Shown here: positions 1 to 8,045 of the stretch, one piece after another
Layout: each line of letters starts with the position of its first letter
How positions within the stretch are numbered: the stretch's first letter is position 1
Assembly (NCBI RefSeq): GCF_000160035.2
Contig: NZ_KI535366.1
Span: forward strand, 2,271 to 66,270
Origin: Catonella morbi ATCC 51271
GTDB taxonomy: Bacteria; Bacillota; Clostridia; Lachnospirales; Lachnospiraceae
DNA: 64,000 bases
Direction of reading: 5' to 3'
The notes under the pieces: generated by a model
Databases searched by the model: none
What the model saw: the letters and a program-made list of their open reading frames with translations, nothing else
What the model was told of the DNA's origin: nothing
Program-made: the position numbers and the translations under genes

Positions 1-1095
1 CTGTTTACTTATCATGAGTTTGATATACGACAATTTTCTTCTGCATTGACATTTAAATGGGAAAATTTAAGAGCAGTTGAGTTATTTTCTTCTTTTAAAA
101 TAACTGAGGGACAATTTTATAAATCAGGAAATAAAGAGATAATTGAAAAATGTGCCTGCTTTGTACTTAATGAGATTTCAAAGTATTTTAAGGAATCAGG
201 AACTGATTTTAGAAAACTTTTTTTGGCTAAAAAAAGGGATGAAATACATTCTTTTTTCAGAGGGACAATTCATTCGCCGGTTTACTGCTATGACACTGTA
301 GTTGAACTTGATGAGATAGAAACATTTAAATATAATGGTAGAAAATACAGAATAGAATCTCCTGATATATCAAAGTACAGAGTTGTTGTAGGATATATAC
401 TTAAGCTTATGGAAGTTAATTTAAGGAAGCTTTTTGGAAGTAAAAAGAGTTTACAGCCACCTGCAATTAAAGCCGTAGAAAAATGTTTCTTTGAGAATAC
501 AAGAAATTACAGGTGGTATTCTGTAAGCGGAGATTTTTCTGATTTAAGTATATGGAAGCGGAAAATGCTTGAGACTTTGTATGAGGACAACTTTGAGGAT
601 ATTATTATACAGTCAATATCTAAATATCTTAAGCAGTCTAATATAGTTATTAAAAACGGTAAAATAGAAATTATTAAGTCTGTTGAGATAGATATGAGTA
701 AGCTTAAAGAGATTGAAATAGCTCATATAGAAACAGCTAAGAAGCTTATTCTAGAGGAAGAACCGGCCGAAGCTGAAAGTTTTAATGAAAATAAATCAAA
801 TGATATGGCAAAGTCAGTGGATGAAAAGGTTGAAGAGAGAAAAACTGATGAAGTCGCTACAGAACTATCCGGTTTTGCAAAGGTTTTCAGACTTTTGTCA
901 AATGAAGGTCAGGCTCTGCTCTTAAATCTTGTAAAAGAAGAGGGTTTAGGGAGCAATTATGAGCTGTTGGTAGAAGAAATAAATGAAAAATCACTTGAAA
1001 TAACAGGAGACAATCTGATTGAGTATATTTCAGGTGAACCTCATATATATGAGGAGTATTTTGACGAAGTAAAAGAAGTGCTTGGAGGAAGATAA
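1..1095 (+). CDS. TerB-type (TerB-N/TerB-C-like) protein, 5' end outside window
   Basis: The reading frame is open from base 1, so the true start lies upstream; a TTG at 46 is only the first start-like codon inside the window. The visible part is lysine- and glutamate-rich and mostly helical in character, with an acidic low-complexity linker (roughly residues 245-275 counted from base 46) and a small C-terminal domain. I place it with proteins carrying TerB-N/TerB-C domains mainly because such proteins are known to sit directly before a DUF2791 (BrxD-like) ATPase and a superfamily 2 helicase, which is the arrangement here. Its stop overlaps the next start (TAATG), so translation is coupled. 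The biochemical role is unknown; the family assignment is inferred from context plus general character, not from a catalytic motif. Confidence 0.6.
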   Translation: MFTYHEFDIRQFSSALTFKWENLRAVELFSSFKITEGQFYKSGNKEIIEKCACFVLNEISKYFKESGTDFRKLFLAKKRDEIHSFFRGTIHSPVYCYDTVVELDEIETFKYNGRKYRIESPDISKYRVVVGYILKLMEVNLRKLFGSKKSLQPPAIKAVEKCFFENTRNYRWYSVSGDFSDLSIWKRKMLETLYEDNFEDIIIQSISKYLKQSNIVIKNGKIEIIKSVEIDMSKLKEIEIAHIETAKKLILEEEPAEAESFNENKSNDMAKSVDEKVEERKTDEVATELSGFAKVFRLLSNEGQALLLNLVKEEGLGSNYELLVEEINEKSLEITGDNLIEYISGEPHIYEEYFDEVKEVLGGR

Positions 1096-2423
1096 TGAGT
1101 GTGACAGATAAGATTCCGATGCGGATAGCAAATACTTTGCTAAATTCACTTAAGGGCGGAGTAGTGCCACGTACCGGACTTGGCTATATAACAGTGGGCA
1201 GAAAAGATGAGATAGATGCATTATTAAATGATATAGAGATGATTTCAGAGGGTGGGGCTTCATTTCGCTTTGTAGTCGGTAAGTATGGCGCGGGAAAAAG
1301 CTTCCTTTTACAGACTATACGTAATTATGCCATGGAAAGAGGCTTTGTAGTGGTAGATGCAGACCTTTCACCTGAACGCAGACTTGTGGGCAATAAGGGT
1401 GACGGACTTGCTACCTACAAAGAACTTATGAAAAATTTATCCACTCTTACCTCTCCTGATGGAGGAGCATTGAGCCTGTTACTCAGTAAATGGGTAAATG
1501 CTCTTAAAACCGAGGTGATGACCGAAAATTCAATTACTGCAGACAGTGAAAAGCTTAACAGTCTTGTTGAAATAAAGATACATCAGATAGTAAATGAACT
1601 TGAAAGCATAGTCCATGGCTTTGATTTTGCAAGGATAATTTCCTTGTACTGGAGAGCAGTTGTTAATGAAGATGATGACCTTAAAAGTAAGGTGTTAAAG
1701 TGGCTTAGGGGGGAGTATTCTACCAAAACAGAAGCAAAAAATGAGCTCGGAGTCGGTGTTATTATAAATGATGATGACTGGTATGAGTATATCAAGTTAT
1801 TTTCTATGTTTGTAGTTAAGGCAGGCTACAAGGGGATGATAATGATGATTGATGAACTGGTCAATCTTTTTAAAATTCCGCACTCCATATCAAGACAGAA
1901 TAATTATGAGAAAATTTTAACAATATATAATGATATAATGCAGGGAAAAGCAAAACATCTGGGTGTGATTATGTGTGGAACCCCTCAGTGCGTAGAGGAT
2001 ACAAGACGTGGTATATTCAGTTATGAGGCACTTAGGTCAAGACTTGAGAGCAGCAGATTTGCAGACGGGAATACTAGAGATTTATTATCTCCAATAATCA
2101 GGTTGAAGCCTCTTACCCCGGAGGAGTTGTATTTTCTTATCTGTAAGCTTGAAAAAATCCATGCTCAGGTGTACAAGTATGAAACAAAGCTCAGTTCCGA
2201 AACCCTACAGTATTTTATAAAAACTGAACTGGGAAGGGTAGGAGCAGGGCAGAATATAACACCTCGTGAGATAATAAGGGATTTTATAGAGATACTTAAT
2301 ATTCTGATACAAAATCCTGATAAAACACTTGAAAGTATACTTGGAGGAGATAATTTTAAGTATGCTGAAGTGTCGGAGAATGAAGAAGAAATAAAAAGCG
2401 AGTTTAAAGGGTTTGAAATATGA
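1095..2423 (+). CDS. BrxD-like ATP-binding protein (DUF2791 family)
   Basis: P-loop ATPase of 442 residues. The Walker A motif GKYGAGKS is at residues 62-69 and a Walker B-like MIMMIDEL at about 248-255. The N-terminal lead-in (IPMRIANTLLNSLKGGVVPRTG, split by the P-loop about 40 residues on) and the C-terminal segment with LTPEELYFLI are typical of the BREX-system ATP-binding family. In BREX type 2 loci BrxD is paired with the Lhr-like helicase BrxHI, and here the next gene is such a helicase, overlapping by 4 bases. It probably works as the regulatory or loading ATPase of that helicase. No methyltransferase, PglZ or BrxC is visible in the window, so this is not a complete BREX locus. Confidence 0.82.
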   Translation: MSVTDKIPMRIANTLLNSLKGGVVPRTGLGYITVGRKDEIDALLNDIEMISEGGASFRFVVGKYGAGKSFLLQTIRNYAMERGFVVVDADLSPERRLVGNKGDGLATYKELMKNLSTLTSPDGGALSLLLSKWVNALKTEVMTENSITADSEKLNSLVEIKIHQIVNELESIVHGFDFARIISLYWRAVVNEDDDLKSKVLKWLRGEYSTKTEAKNELGVGVIINDDDWYEYIKLFSMFVVKAGYKGMIMMIDELVNLFKIPHSISRQNNYEKILTIYNDIMQGKAKHLGVIMCGTPQCVEDTRRGIFSYEALRSRLESSRFADGNTRDLLSPIIRLKPLTPEELYFLICKLEKIHAQVYKYETKLSSETLQYFIKTELGRVGAGQNITPREIIRDFIEILNILIQNPDKTLESILGGDNFKYAEVSENEEEIKSEFKGFEI

Positions 2424-4585
2424 GTACATTTGAAAAACTTGCTCCGTTTGTACAAGACTATATATACAGAAACGGCTGGGAAGAGTTAAGAGAAATTCAG
2501 GTTGCAGCCTGTGATATCATTTTTAATACTGACCATAATCTTCTTATAGCCACACCGACTGCTTCAGGAAAAACTGAGGCCGCCTTTTTACCTGTGATTA
2601 CAAAACTTTATAATAAGCCTTCCAAAAGTGTGGGAGTTTTGTATATTGCTCCGCTTAAGGCTCTTATTAATGACCAGTTTTCACGTATAGAAGAATTGCT
2701 TGAAGAAGCTTACATTCCTGTAACAAAATGGCATGGGGATGTTTCGGTTAATATGAAGAACAGGCTGCTCAAAAATCCTTCGGGAATACTTCAAACTACG
2801 CCCGAATCTCTCGAAGCTATGATAATGAAGAGAAAAGAGCAGGCGGTTAAACTATTTTCGGATTTAAGATATATTATTATTGACGAGGTACATAATTTCA
2901 TAGGCGAAGAGAGGGGCACACAGCTGATATCCCTGCTTGAAAGACTGTCAAAGCTTACCGGTATAGTTCCGAGAAGGATAGGGCTTTCTGCAACCTTAGG
3001 AGATATAGAAGGTACTGAAAAATGGTTAAGCGGTGGAACAGGCAGATTATGCGTTACACCTGAAACAGGTATCAAAAAGCGAAAAGCAATGGTAATGGCA
3101 GAGCATTTTTATGAATTTCCCTTACAGGATGAAAAACATAAAAATGAAAATCTGTTTTTTGAAAGCCTGTATAACCTGACAAGAGGCAAAAAAAGTATTA
3201 TATTTTCCAATTCAAGAGCAGAGGTGGAAAGAAATATTGTTAATTTAAAAGACATAGCGTCAAAAAAAGGTGAACCTGATGTATTTATGGTACATCATGG
3301 CAGCATATCGGCTTCTGACAGAGAATATGTGGAGGAACAGATGAGGCTGTCCAATATGCCCCTTGTGGCAGGAGCTACAGTTACTCTTGAACTGGGTATA
3401 GACCTTGGGGACCTGGAAAGAATAGTTCAGGTTGGTTGTCCGAAGTCTGTTGCAAGCCTTTCGCAAAGACTTGGAAGAAGCGGGCGCAGAAGCGGTGTTT
3501 CTGAGATGTGCTTTTTGTTTGATGAAGATAAGCAGAGTGAATCCTCTGAATTTTACAAACTTGTTAATTGGAGTTTTGTAAAATGTATAGCATTAATTGA
3601 GTTATACAGGGAAAACCGTATAGAGCCTGTACTTCCTGAGAATTATCCGTTCGGCATCCTATATCATCAGACTATGAGTTATTTGTATGGTAGAGGGGAA
3701 ATAAAGCCTGATCTTTTGGCACAAAATCTATTAAGTGAATATGTATTTTCACATATTTCAAAGGAAGATTATAGAGAATTGCTCTGTTTTATGCTTAAAA
3801 CAGGGCAAATAGAAAAGACAGAAACAGGTGGTCTGATAATAGGTTTAGAGGGAGAGAAGATAGTAAATCACTATGATTTTTATTCGGTATTCGAGTCGGA
3901 TGTGGAATATTCTGTAAGAGAAGGTTCACATGAGATAGGCACGCTTACAAGGCTGATGCAGCCGGATACCACCTTTGTGCTCGGAGGAAAGACCTGGCTT
4001 GTTACGGAAACAGACAAGGAAAATAAGACAATTTACGTAGAAAAAGCCAAGGGAAAGCCGCCTACGGTATGGGACGGAACAGGAGAGGTAATTGAGCATA
4101 CCATGGTGCTTAAAAAGATGAAGGAAATAATTATCTCAGATGCTGATTATCCTTACTTGGGGGAAGGAGCAAAAACAAGGCTTTCTGAGATAAGACTTAT
4201 AATAAAGGGAGCAGGGCTTGCCAAAAAAGAAATTTTTGAGATATCACCCGATACCTTCGGAGTGGCACTGTGGTTAGGAACAAGAGCCTTAAATTCGGTT
4301 GATTTTATTTTAAATAAATTACTTCCTGAAAGAAAGTTTGTAGAAAATTATTGGCCATTTTTAATTGTCAAAAATGTAACAAAAGAAGAACTTGTAAATA
4401 CACTTGCTTATATAAGAAAAAATGAGGTTACGGAAGCTGATTATATAGTACCTGCAAGTGCCAAGCCTGTGGGGAAATACAATGATTTTATTCCGGACAA
4501 TCTGCTTAAAAAGCAGTATATTGACAGATATACGGACATAGAGGAAATGAAGGAGGAAATGAGGAAATATCCTTATGCAAATTAG
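2420..4585 (+). CDS. Lhr-type DEAD/DEAH-box helicase (BrxHI-like)
   Basis: Superfamily 2 helicase of 721 residues. Visible motifs in order: Q-motif-like REIQ (Q27), motif I TPTASGKT (45-52), motif II DEVH (155-158), motif III SAT (190-192), and motif VI QRLGRSGR (349-356). After the two RecA-like domains there is a C-terminal extension of about 330 residues, as in Lhr/BrxHI proteins. It should unwind or remodel nucleic acid using ATP, in partnership with the ATPase encoded just upstream (4-base overlap). Known relatives occur in BREX type 2 and in TerB-linked DNA-processing cassettes. The substrate cannot be read from the sequence. All catalytic motifs are intact. Confidence 0.88.
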   Translation: MSTFEKLAPFVQDYIYRNGWEELREIQVAACDIIFNTDHNLLIATPTASGKTEAAFLPVITKLYNKPSKSVGVLYIAPLKALINDQFSRIEELLEEAYIPVTKWHGDVSVNMKNRLLKNPSGILQTTPESLEAMIMKRKEQAVKLFSDLRYIIIDEVHNFIGEERGTQLISLLERLSKLTGIVPRRIGLSATLGDIEGTEKWLSGGTGRLCVTPETGIKKRKAMVMAEHFYEFPLQDEKHKNENLFFESLYNLTRGKKSIIFSNSRAEVERNIVNLKDIASKKGEPDVFMVHHGSISASDREYVEEQMRLSNMPLVAGATVTLELGIDLGDLERIVQVGCPKSVASLSQRLGRSGRRSGVSEMCFLFDEDKQSESSEFYKLVNWSFVKCIALIELYRENRIEPVLPENYPFGILYHQTMSYLYGRGEIKPDLLAQNLLSEYVFSHISKEDYRELLCFMLKTGQIEKTETGGLIIGLEGEKIVNHYDFYSVFESDVEYSVREGSHEIGTLTRLMQPDTTFVLGGKTWLVTETDKENKTIYVEKAKGKPPTVWDGTGEVIEHTMVLKKMKEIIISDADYPYLGEGAKTRLSEIRLIIKGAGLAKKEIFEISPDTFGVALWLGTRALNSVDFILNKLLPERKFVENYWPFLIVKNVTKEELVNTLAYIRKNEVTEADYIVPASAKPVGKYNDFIPDNLLKKQYIDRYTDIEEMKEEMRKYPYAN

Positions 4586-5480
4586 AACTTTATCAGACTA
4601 TTGTAAAGAAAGGTTTGGTACAAAGGTATATAGACTATCCCTGTCAACAGGCTGTTCCTGTCCAAACAGAGACGGAAAGGCAGGCAGGGGAGGCTGCAGC
4701 TTTTGTTCGGAAGGCGGTTCGGGAGAATTTGCCTCTAAGGTAAAAGACATAGATTTGCAGATAGAAGAGGCTAAAGAAAAAGTAAAGCACAAGTTTACCA
4801 AAGACATAAGAGAAGAAGACAAGAAGTATATAGCCTATTTTCAGTCATTTACAAATACCTACGGAGATGTAGACAGGCTGGAGCCAATATTCAGAACTGC
4901 GATACAAAGAAAGGAGATTGCAGCTCTTTCTATAGGCACCAGACCTGACTGCCTTGAAGAAGAGATGCTTGATTTACTTGAAGAACTGAATAATATAAAA
5001 CCTGTCTGGATTGAGCTTGGTTTACAGACAATAAATGAAGTTACAGCTAAGGCTTTCAACAGGGGTTATGAATTAAAGGTGTTTGAAAAAACTTATTATG
5101 AGCTGAAAAAAAGGGGGATTGAAGTTATAGTACATGTGATTTTGGGTTTGCCGAATGAGAGTGCTGAAGATATGTATGAAACCGTAAAATATCTGGCCTC
5201 ACTTAAGCCTGAATTAGACGGGATTAAGCTGCATTTGCTTCATATATTAAAAAATACGAGGCTTGAAAAAGAATATAAGGCAAAGCCTTTTAAGATATTA
5301 AGCCTTGAAGAATACACCGAAATCCTTGTGAACTGTCTTAAAATTCTTCATGAAACCACCTTAATACACAGGATGACGGGAGACGGAGATAAGAGGCTTC
5401 TTGTAGAGCCTATGTGGAGCGCAGATAAGAAAGTGGTATTAAATACTATAAATAAAGCGATAAGGGCAGCAGAAAGATAG
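4575..5480 (+). CDS. TIGR01212-family radical SAM protein (YtqA/YhcC-like)
   Basis: 301 residues. The iron-sulfur ligands lie in a CPNRDGKAGRGGCSFC segment (C29, C41, C44, i.e. C-X11-C-X2-C, the spacing of this subfamily rather than the usual CX3CX2C), with an extra C27. Further family hallmarks are YFQSFTNTY near residue 77, GTRPDC near 120, and IELGLQT near 155. These proteins bind a 4Fe-4S cluster and S-adenosylmethionine; I do not know the substrate. The start lies 11 bases inside the helicase gene, implying translational coupling to the cassette, although homologues are usually housekeeping-like and widely conserved, so a functional link to the cassette is uncertain. Confidence 0.87.
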   Translation: MQIRTLSDYCKERFGTKVYRLSLSTGCSCPNRDGKAGRGGCSFCSEGGSGEFASKVKDIDLQIEEAKEKVKHKFTKDIREEDKKYIAYFQSFTNTYGDVDRLEPIFRTAIQRKEIAALSIGTRPDCLEEEMLDLLEELNNIKPVWIELGLQTINEVTAKAFNRGYELKVFEKTYYELKKRGIEVIVHVILGLPNESAEDMYETVKYLASLKPELDGIKLHLLHILKNTRLEKEYKAKPFKILSLEEYTEILVNCLKILHETTLIHRMTGDGDKRLLVEPMWSADKKVVLNTINKAIRAAER

Positions 5481-5555
5481 TATAATATGATACTGGGATG
5501 CACTATGAATAGAAGAAGCAAACCTGTTTAGAATAAATTGTTGTGGAGAGTAATG

Positions 5556-6239
5556 ATGGCAAAAAAGAATTATTATGCGGTAAGAATCGGGAAAATCCCC
5601 GGTATATACACTAACTGGGAGGACTGCAAGGCTCAGGTTACAGGCTATAAAGGAGCTGTATTTAAGGGGTTTGAAGAAAAGAAAGATGCGGAAGACTTTA
5701 TGAAGGCAGGGGAGGCTTCTTTTTATGAAGCCGGGACAAATGAAAGGACAGTGGCAAGCTGCTTAGAAAAGAAAGAAGGAAACAAAAGAAAGGGCATTAT
5801 AGATGAAGAGGAAGAATGTGTCAGTGAAATAACTGCCTATGTAGATGGAAGCTTTCTTAAGGGTAAAGTCTTTGGCTGTGGCTGTGTGATTCTTAAAGAC
5901 GGAGAGGTTATTGCCGAAATCTCAGAAGCTTATGAAGATGAAGAACTTGCTTCTATGCGTAATGTGGCGGGAGAGATTAAGGCTTCCGAGCTTGCCATGC
6001 GTTATGCTCTGGATAATGGATATAAGTCAATAAGCATTTATCATGACTATCAGGGGATAGCAAGCTGGTGTCTGGGAGAGTGGAAGACAAATAAAGCAGG
6101 AACCGTAGCATATAAAGAATTCTATGACAGTATAAAGGACAGGCTTAGGGTATACTTTGTTAAGGTAAAAGGTCATTCTGGAGATACATACAATGATATA
6201 GCCGATAACCTCGCCAAAAAGGCAGTTGGAATTGTATAG
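5556..6239 (+). CDS. rnhA: Ribonuclease HI with N-terminal hybrid-binding domain
   Basis: Cleaves the RNA strand of RNA-DNA hybrids. The N-terminus (AKKNYYAVRIGKIPGIYTNW, continuing to FKGF) is the small hybrid-binding domain shared with caulimovirus viroplasmin, as in eukaryote-type RNase H1. The catalytic domain has the acidic residues D97 (YVDGSF), E140 (GEIKASE), D164 (YHDYQ) and D214 (YNDIAD), all present. I chose the ATG at 5556 (an ATG at 5553 is equally possible) because GGAG at 5545-5548 gives good spacing; an upstream TTG at 5538 would put the ribosome site inside the gene. 227 residues. The gene follows the radical SAM gene after a 75-base gap and precedes the tRNA operon. Confidence 0.92.
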   Translation: MAKKNYYAVRIGKIPGIYTNWEDCKAQVTGYKGAVFKGFEEKKDAEDFMKAGEASFYEAGTNERTVASCLEKKEGNKRKGIIDEEEECVSEITAYVDGSFLKGKVFGCGCVILKDGEVIAEISEAYEDEELASMRNVAGEIKASELAMRYALDNGYKSISIYHDYQGIASWCLGEWKTNKAGTVAYKEFYDSIKDRLRVYFVKVKGHSGDTYNDIADNLAKKAVGIV

Positions 6240-6292
6240 ACAAAATAATGAAAAATATATTAAAGAAAAACAATAAAAATATTAAAAAAGTA

Positions 6293-6321
6293 TTGACATA
6301 ATGAGTTAATTCATGTATACT
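6293..6321 (+). promoter_or_regulatory. Promoter of the tRNA operon
   Basis: A near-consensus vegetative promoter: TTGACA at 6293-6298, 17-base spacer, TATACT at 6316-6321. Transcription would start near 6328, about 30 bases before the first tRNA. No other promoter of this quality is seen between the six tRNA genes, so they are probably one transcript. Confidence 0.8.
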
Positions 6322-6356
6322 ATTCCTTGCTTGATTGCAAAACACTTAAGAAATTT

Positions 6357-6431
6357 CGGGGTGTGGCTCAGTTTGGCTAGAGTACTTGATTTGGGATCAA
6401 GGGGTCGCAGGTTCGAATCCTGTCACCCCGA
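6357..6431 (+). tRNA. tRNA-Pro (TGG)
   Basis: Acceptor arms CGGGGTG and CACCCCG pair, the T arm reads GGTTCGAATCC, and the anticodon loop contains TTTGGGA with anticodon TGG. No CCA is encoded. First gene of a six-tRNA cluster. Confidence 0.95.
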
Positions 6432-6478
6432 CTTGTTTCTAAGTTTTGTAAATAAGCATAAATAAATATTTTTTTCTT

Positions 6479-6549
6479 GCGGGTGTGGTTCAATGGTAGA
6501 ACACCAGCCTTCCAAGCTGGATACGTGGGTTCGATTCCCATCACCCGCT
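6479..6549 (+). tRNA. tRNA-Gly (TCC)
   Basis: Acceptor arms GCGGGTG and CACCCGC pair, the T arm contains GGGTTCGATTCCC, and the anticodon loop CTTCCAA gives anticodon TCC. 71 bases, no encoded CCA. Confidence 0.95.
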
Positions 6550-6578
6550 TTCATTTTGGCTATTGCTAAAATGGGTTT

Positions 6579-6652
6579 GTACCGATAGCTCAGTTGGATA
6601 GAGCAACGGCCTTCTAAGCCGTGTGTCGGGGGTTCGAATCCCTTTCGGTACA
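6579..6652 (+). tRNA. tRNA-Arg (TCT)
   Basis: Acceptor arms GTACCGA and TCGGTAC pair; D arm GCTCAGTTGGATAGAGC; anticodon stem CGGCC/GGCCG-like around CTTCTAA, anticodon TCT; T arm GGGGTTCGAATCCC. No encoded CCA. Confidence 0.95.
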
Positions 6653-6677
6653 CTTATGCTAGTCGGATAATATATAT

Positions 6678-6752
6678 GGTGGGTATAGTGTAGTTGGTTA
6701 ACGCGCCAGATTGTGGTTCTGGATACCGAGGGTTCGAGTCCCTCTACCCACC
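6678..6752 (+). tRNA. tRNA-His (GTG)
   Basis: Acceptor arms GTGGGTA and TACCCAC pair, and the extra G at 6678 faces C at 6752, the G-1:C73 pair that identifies histidine tRNAs. The anticodon loop TTGTGGT gives GTG. Confidence 0.95.
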
Positions 6753-6786
6753 CTCCTAATGCAAAGGCGAAAGTCTTTGTATTTTT

Positions 6787-6858
6787 TGGGCTATAGCCAA
6801 GCGGTTAAGGCACGGGACTTTGACTCCCGCATCGACGGTTCGAATCCGGCTAGCCCAG
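6787..6858 (+). tRNA. tRNA-Gln (TTG)
   Basis: Acceptor arms TGGGCTA and TAGCCCA pair; anticodon loop CTTTGAC gives TTG; T arm CGGTTCGAATCCG. The weak U-A first pair is typical for glutamine tRNAs. Confidence 0.95.
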
Positions 6859-6862
6859 CCAT

Positions 6863-6944
6863 GCGGATATGGCGGAATTGGCAGACGCGCCAGATTTAGG
6901 TTCTGGTGGGAACCCCCGTGCAGGTTCAACTCCTGTTATCCGCA
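6863..6944 (+). tRNA. tRNA-Leu (TAG)
   Basis: Acceptor arms GCGGATA and TATCCGC pair; anticodon loop TTTAGGT gives TAG; a long class II variable arm (TGGTGGGAACCCCCGT region) identifies leucine. Only 4 bases separate it from tRNA-Gln. Confidence 0.95.
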
Positions 6945-6950
6945 GACTGA

Positions 6951-6989
6951 CCGAACTTTATTGCAAGTTGCATGAAGTTCGGTTTTTTT
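6951..6989 (+). terminator. Terminator of the tRNA operon
   Basis: CCGAACTT at 6951-6958 pairs with AAGTTCGG at 6975-6982 and is followed directly by a run of seven T. Confidence 0.85.
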
Positions 6990-7120
6990 ACATAATAGGA
7001 AATTTCGGAGAAATTTCCTATTATGTAAAAAGCTCTCCGAGGGATGCGCAGCTCGCGGCAGAGAAGTTTGCCTTACGGCACCGCTCGCGCGCGAAGTGTG
7101 TGCAAGCACACACTTTTTTA
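6990..7120 (+). repeat. Structured GC-rich repeat, family 1, copy 1
   Basis: About 130 bases similar along its whole length to 9474-9603. It starts with a perfect 17-bp hairpin (6990-7006 with 7010-7026, loop GGA), continues with a GC-rich core (CTCTCCGAGGGATGCGCAG near 7032, GTTTGCC near 7065, CGGCACCGCTCGCGCG near 7076) and ends with AGTGTGTGC/GCACACACT followed by T6, which has the form of an intrinsic terminator. The core is far richer in G+C than the surroundings. No convincing gene lies here; an open frame runs through it by chance. It lies between the tRNA operon and yitT. Confidence 0.8.
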
Positions 7121-7171
7121 TGATACGTTTATCTATATCAAGAGAATTGCTTGCAAATGGGAGAGCTTGTA

Positions 7172-8035
7172 ATGAAGAGTTTTGTGAAAAAGTTTAGTCT
7201 GAAAGAATTTTGGCTGATGACCATAGGTATTGAGATTATGGTAATAGGAATTTACTTTTTTAAATTTCCTAACAACTTTTCTTTCGGAGGAGCCACAGGT
7301 ATAGCTGTTATTTTATCTAAATATACTATAGGCTTTTTAACAAAAGGTAATATAGTTGTTATCTTCAACATTTTGTTGTTGATAATCGGATTTATATTTT
7401 TAGGAAAAGAGTTTGGTATAAAGACAGTATATTGTTCACTTCTGATGTCGTTTTCTTTGCAGGGACTTGAGTATCTTGTGCCATTAAAAGGTCCGGTTAC
7501 AAATGAAACTATAATGGAGCTTGTGTATGCTATTTTCCTTCCTGCGGTGGGAAGTGCTATTTTATTTAATATAGGTGCTTCATCGGGAGGAACTGACATA
7601 TTGGCGGTTCTTCTTAAGAAATATACATCTATGAATATAGGCAATGCGCTTATGTCGGCAGACTGTATATTGGCAGCACTTACCTTCCCTATATACGGTG
7701 TAAGGACAGGACTTATGTCTATGCTTGGTCTTGGCGTAAAAGCTCTTGTGATTGACAATGTTATTGAGAATATTAACCTATGTAAGTATATTAATATTGT
7801 ATGTAACGATACGAAACCAATTATAGACTTTATCGGAAAAGAACTTAACCGTTCTGCGACTGTTGTGGATGCAAAGGGAGCATATACGGGACAGCATAAA
7901 TTTATGATACTCACTGTTGTCAACAGGAGGCAGGCAGTTCTTTTAAGAAATTTTCTCAGGGAAACAGAACCCACAGCTTTTATTATAATTACAAGTACCA
8001 GTGAAATTGTCGGCAAAGGATTTATGAGAATATAG
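7172..8035 (+). CDS. YitT-family membrane protein (DUF161/DUF2179)
   Basis: 287 residues. The N-terminal part has about five hydrophobic segments, with FSFGGATGIAVIL early and GASSGGTDILAVLLKKY in the middle, both family hallmarks; the C-terminal cytoplasmic domain (from about residue 215) is the DUF2179 fold, ending in TVVNRRQ...TEPTAFIIITSTSEIVGKGF. The function is not established; transport or sensing at the membrane is assumed in the literature. I chose ATG 7172 because GGGAGAG at 7159-7165 is well placed; a TTG at 7151 is possible but lacks a ribosome site. glmM follows 10 bases later with its ribosome site overlapping this stop codon, so the two form an operon. Confidence 0.88.
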   Translation: MKSFVKKFSLKEFWLMTIGIEIMVIGIYFFKFPNNFSFGGATGIAVILSKYTIGFLTKGNIVVIFNILLLIIGFIFLGKEFGIKTVYCSLLMSFSLQGLEYLVPLKGPVTNETIMELVYAIFLPAVGSAILFNIGASSGGTDILAVLLKKYTSMNIGNALMSADCILAALTFPIYGVRTGLMSMLGLGVKALVIDNVIENINLCKYINIVCNDTKPIIDFIGKELNRSATVVDAKGAYTGQHKFMILTVVNRRQAVLLRNFLRETEPTAFIIITSTSEIVGKGFMRI

Positions 8036-8045
8036 GAGGGAATTG

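Noticed and set aside
1-4585. Complete BREX system
   Set aside because: Only BrxD-like and BrxHI-like proteins are seen; the core genes BrxC, PglX and PglZ are not in the window.
6711-7123. Short open frames across tRNAs and the following repeat
   Set aside because: They translate tRNA genes and the structured repeat and have no ribosome sites.
7252-8016. 254-residue open frame on the minus strand
   Set aside because: It is the shadow of the YitT-like gene; it has no ribosome site and no recognisable motif.
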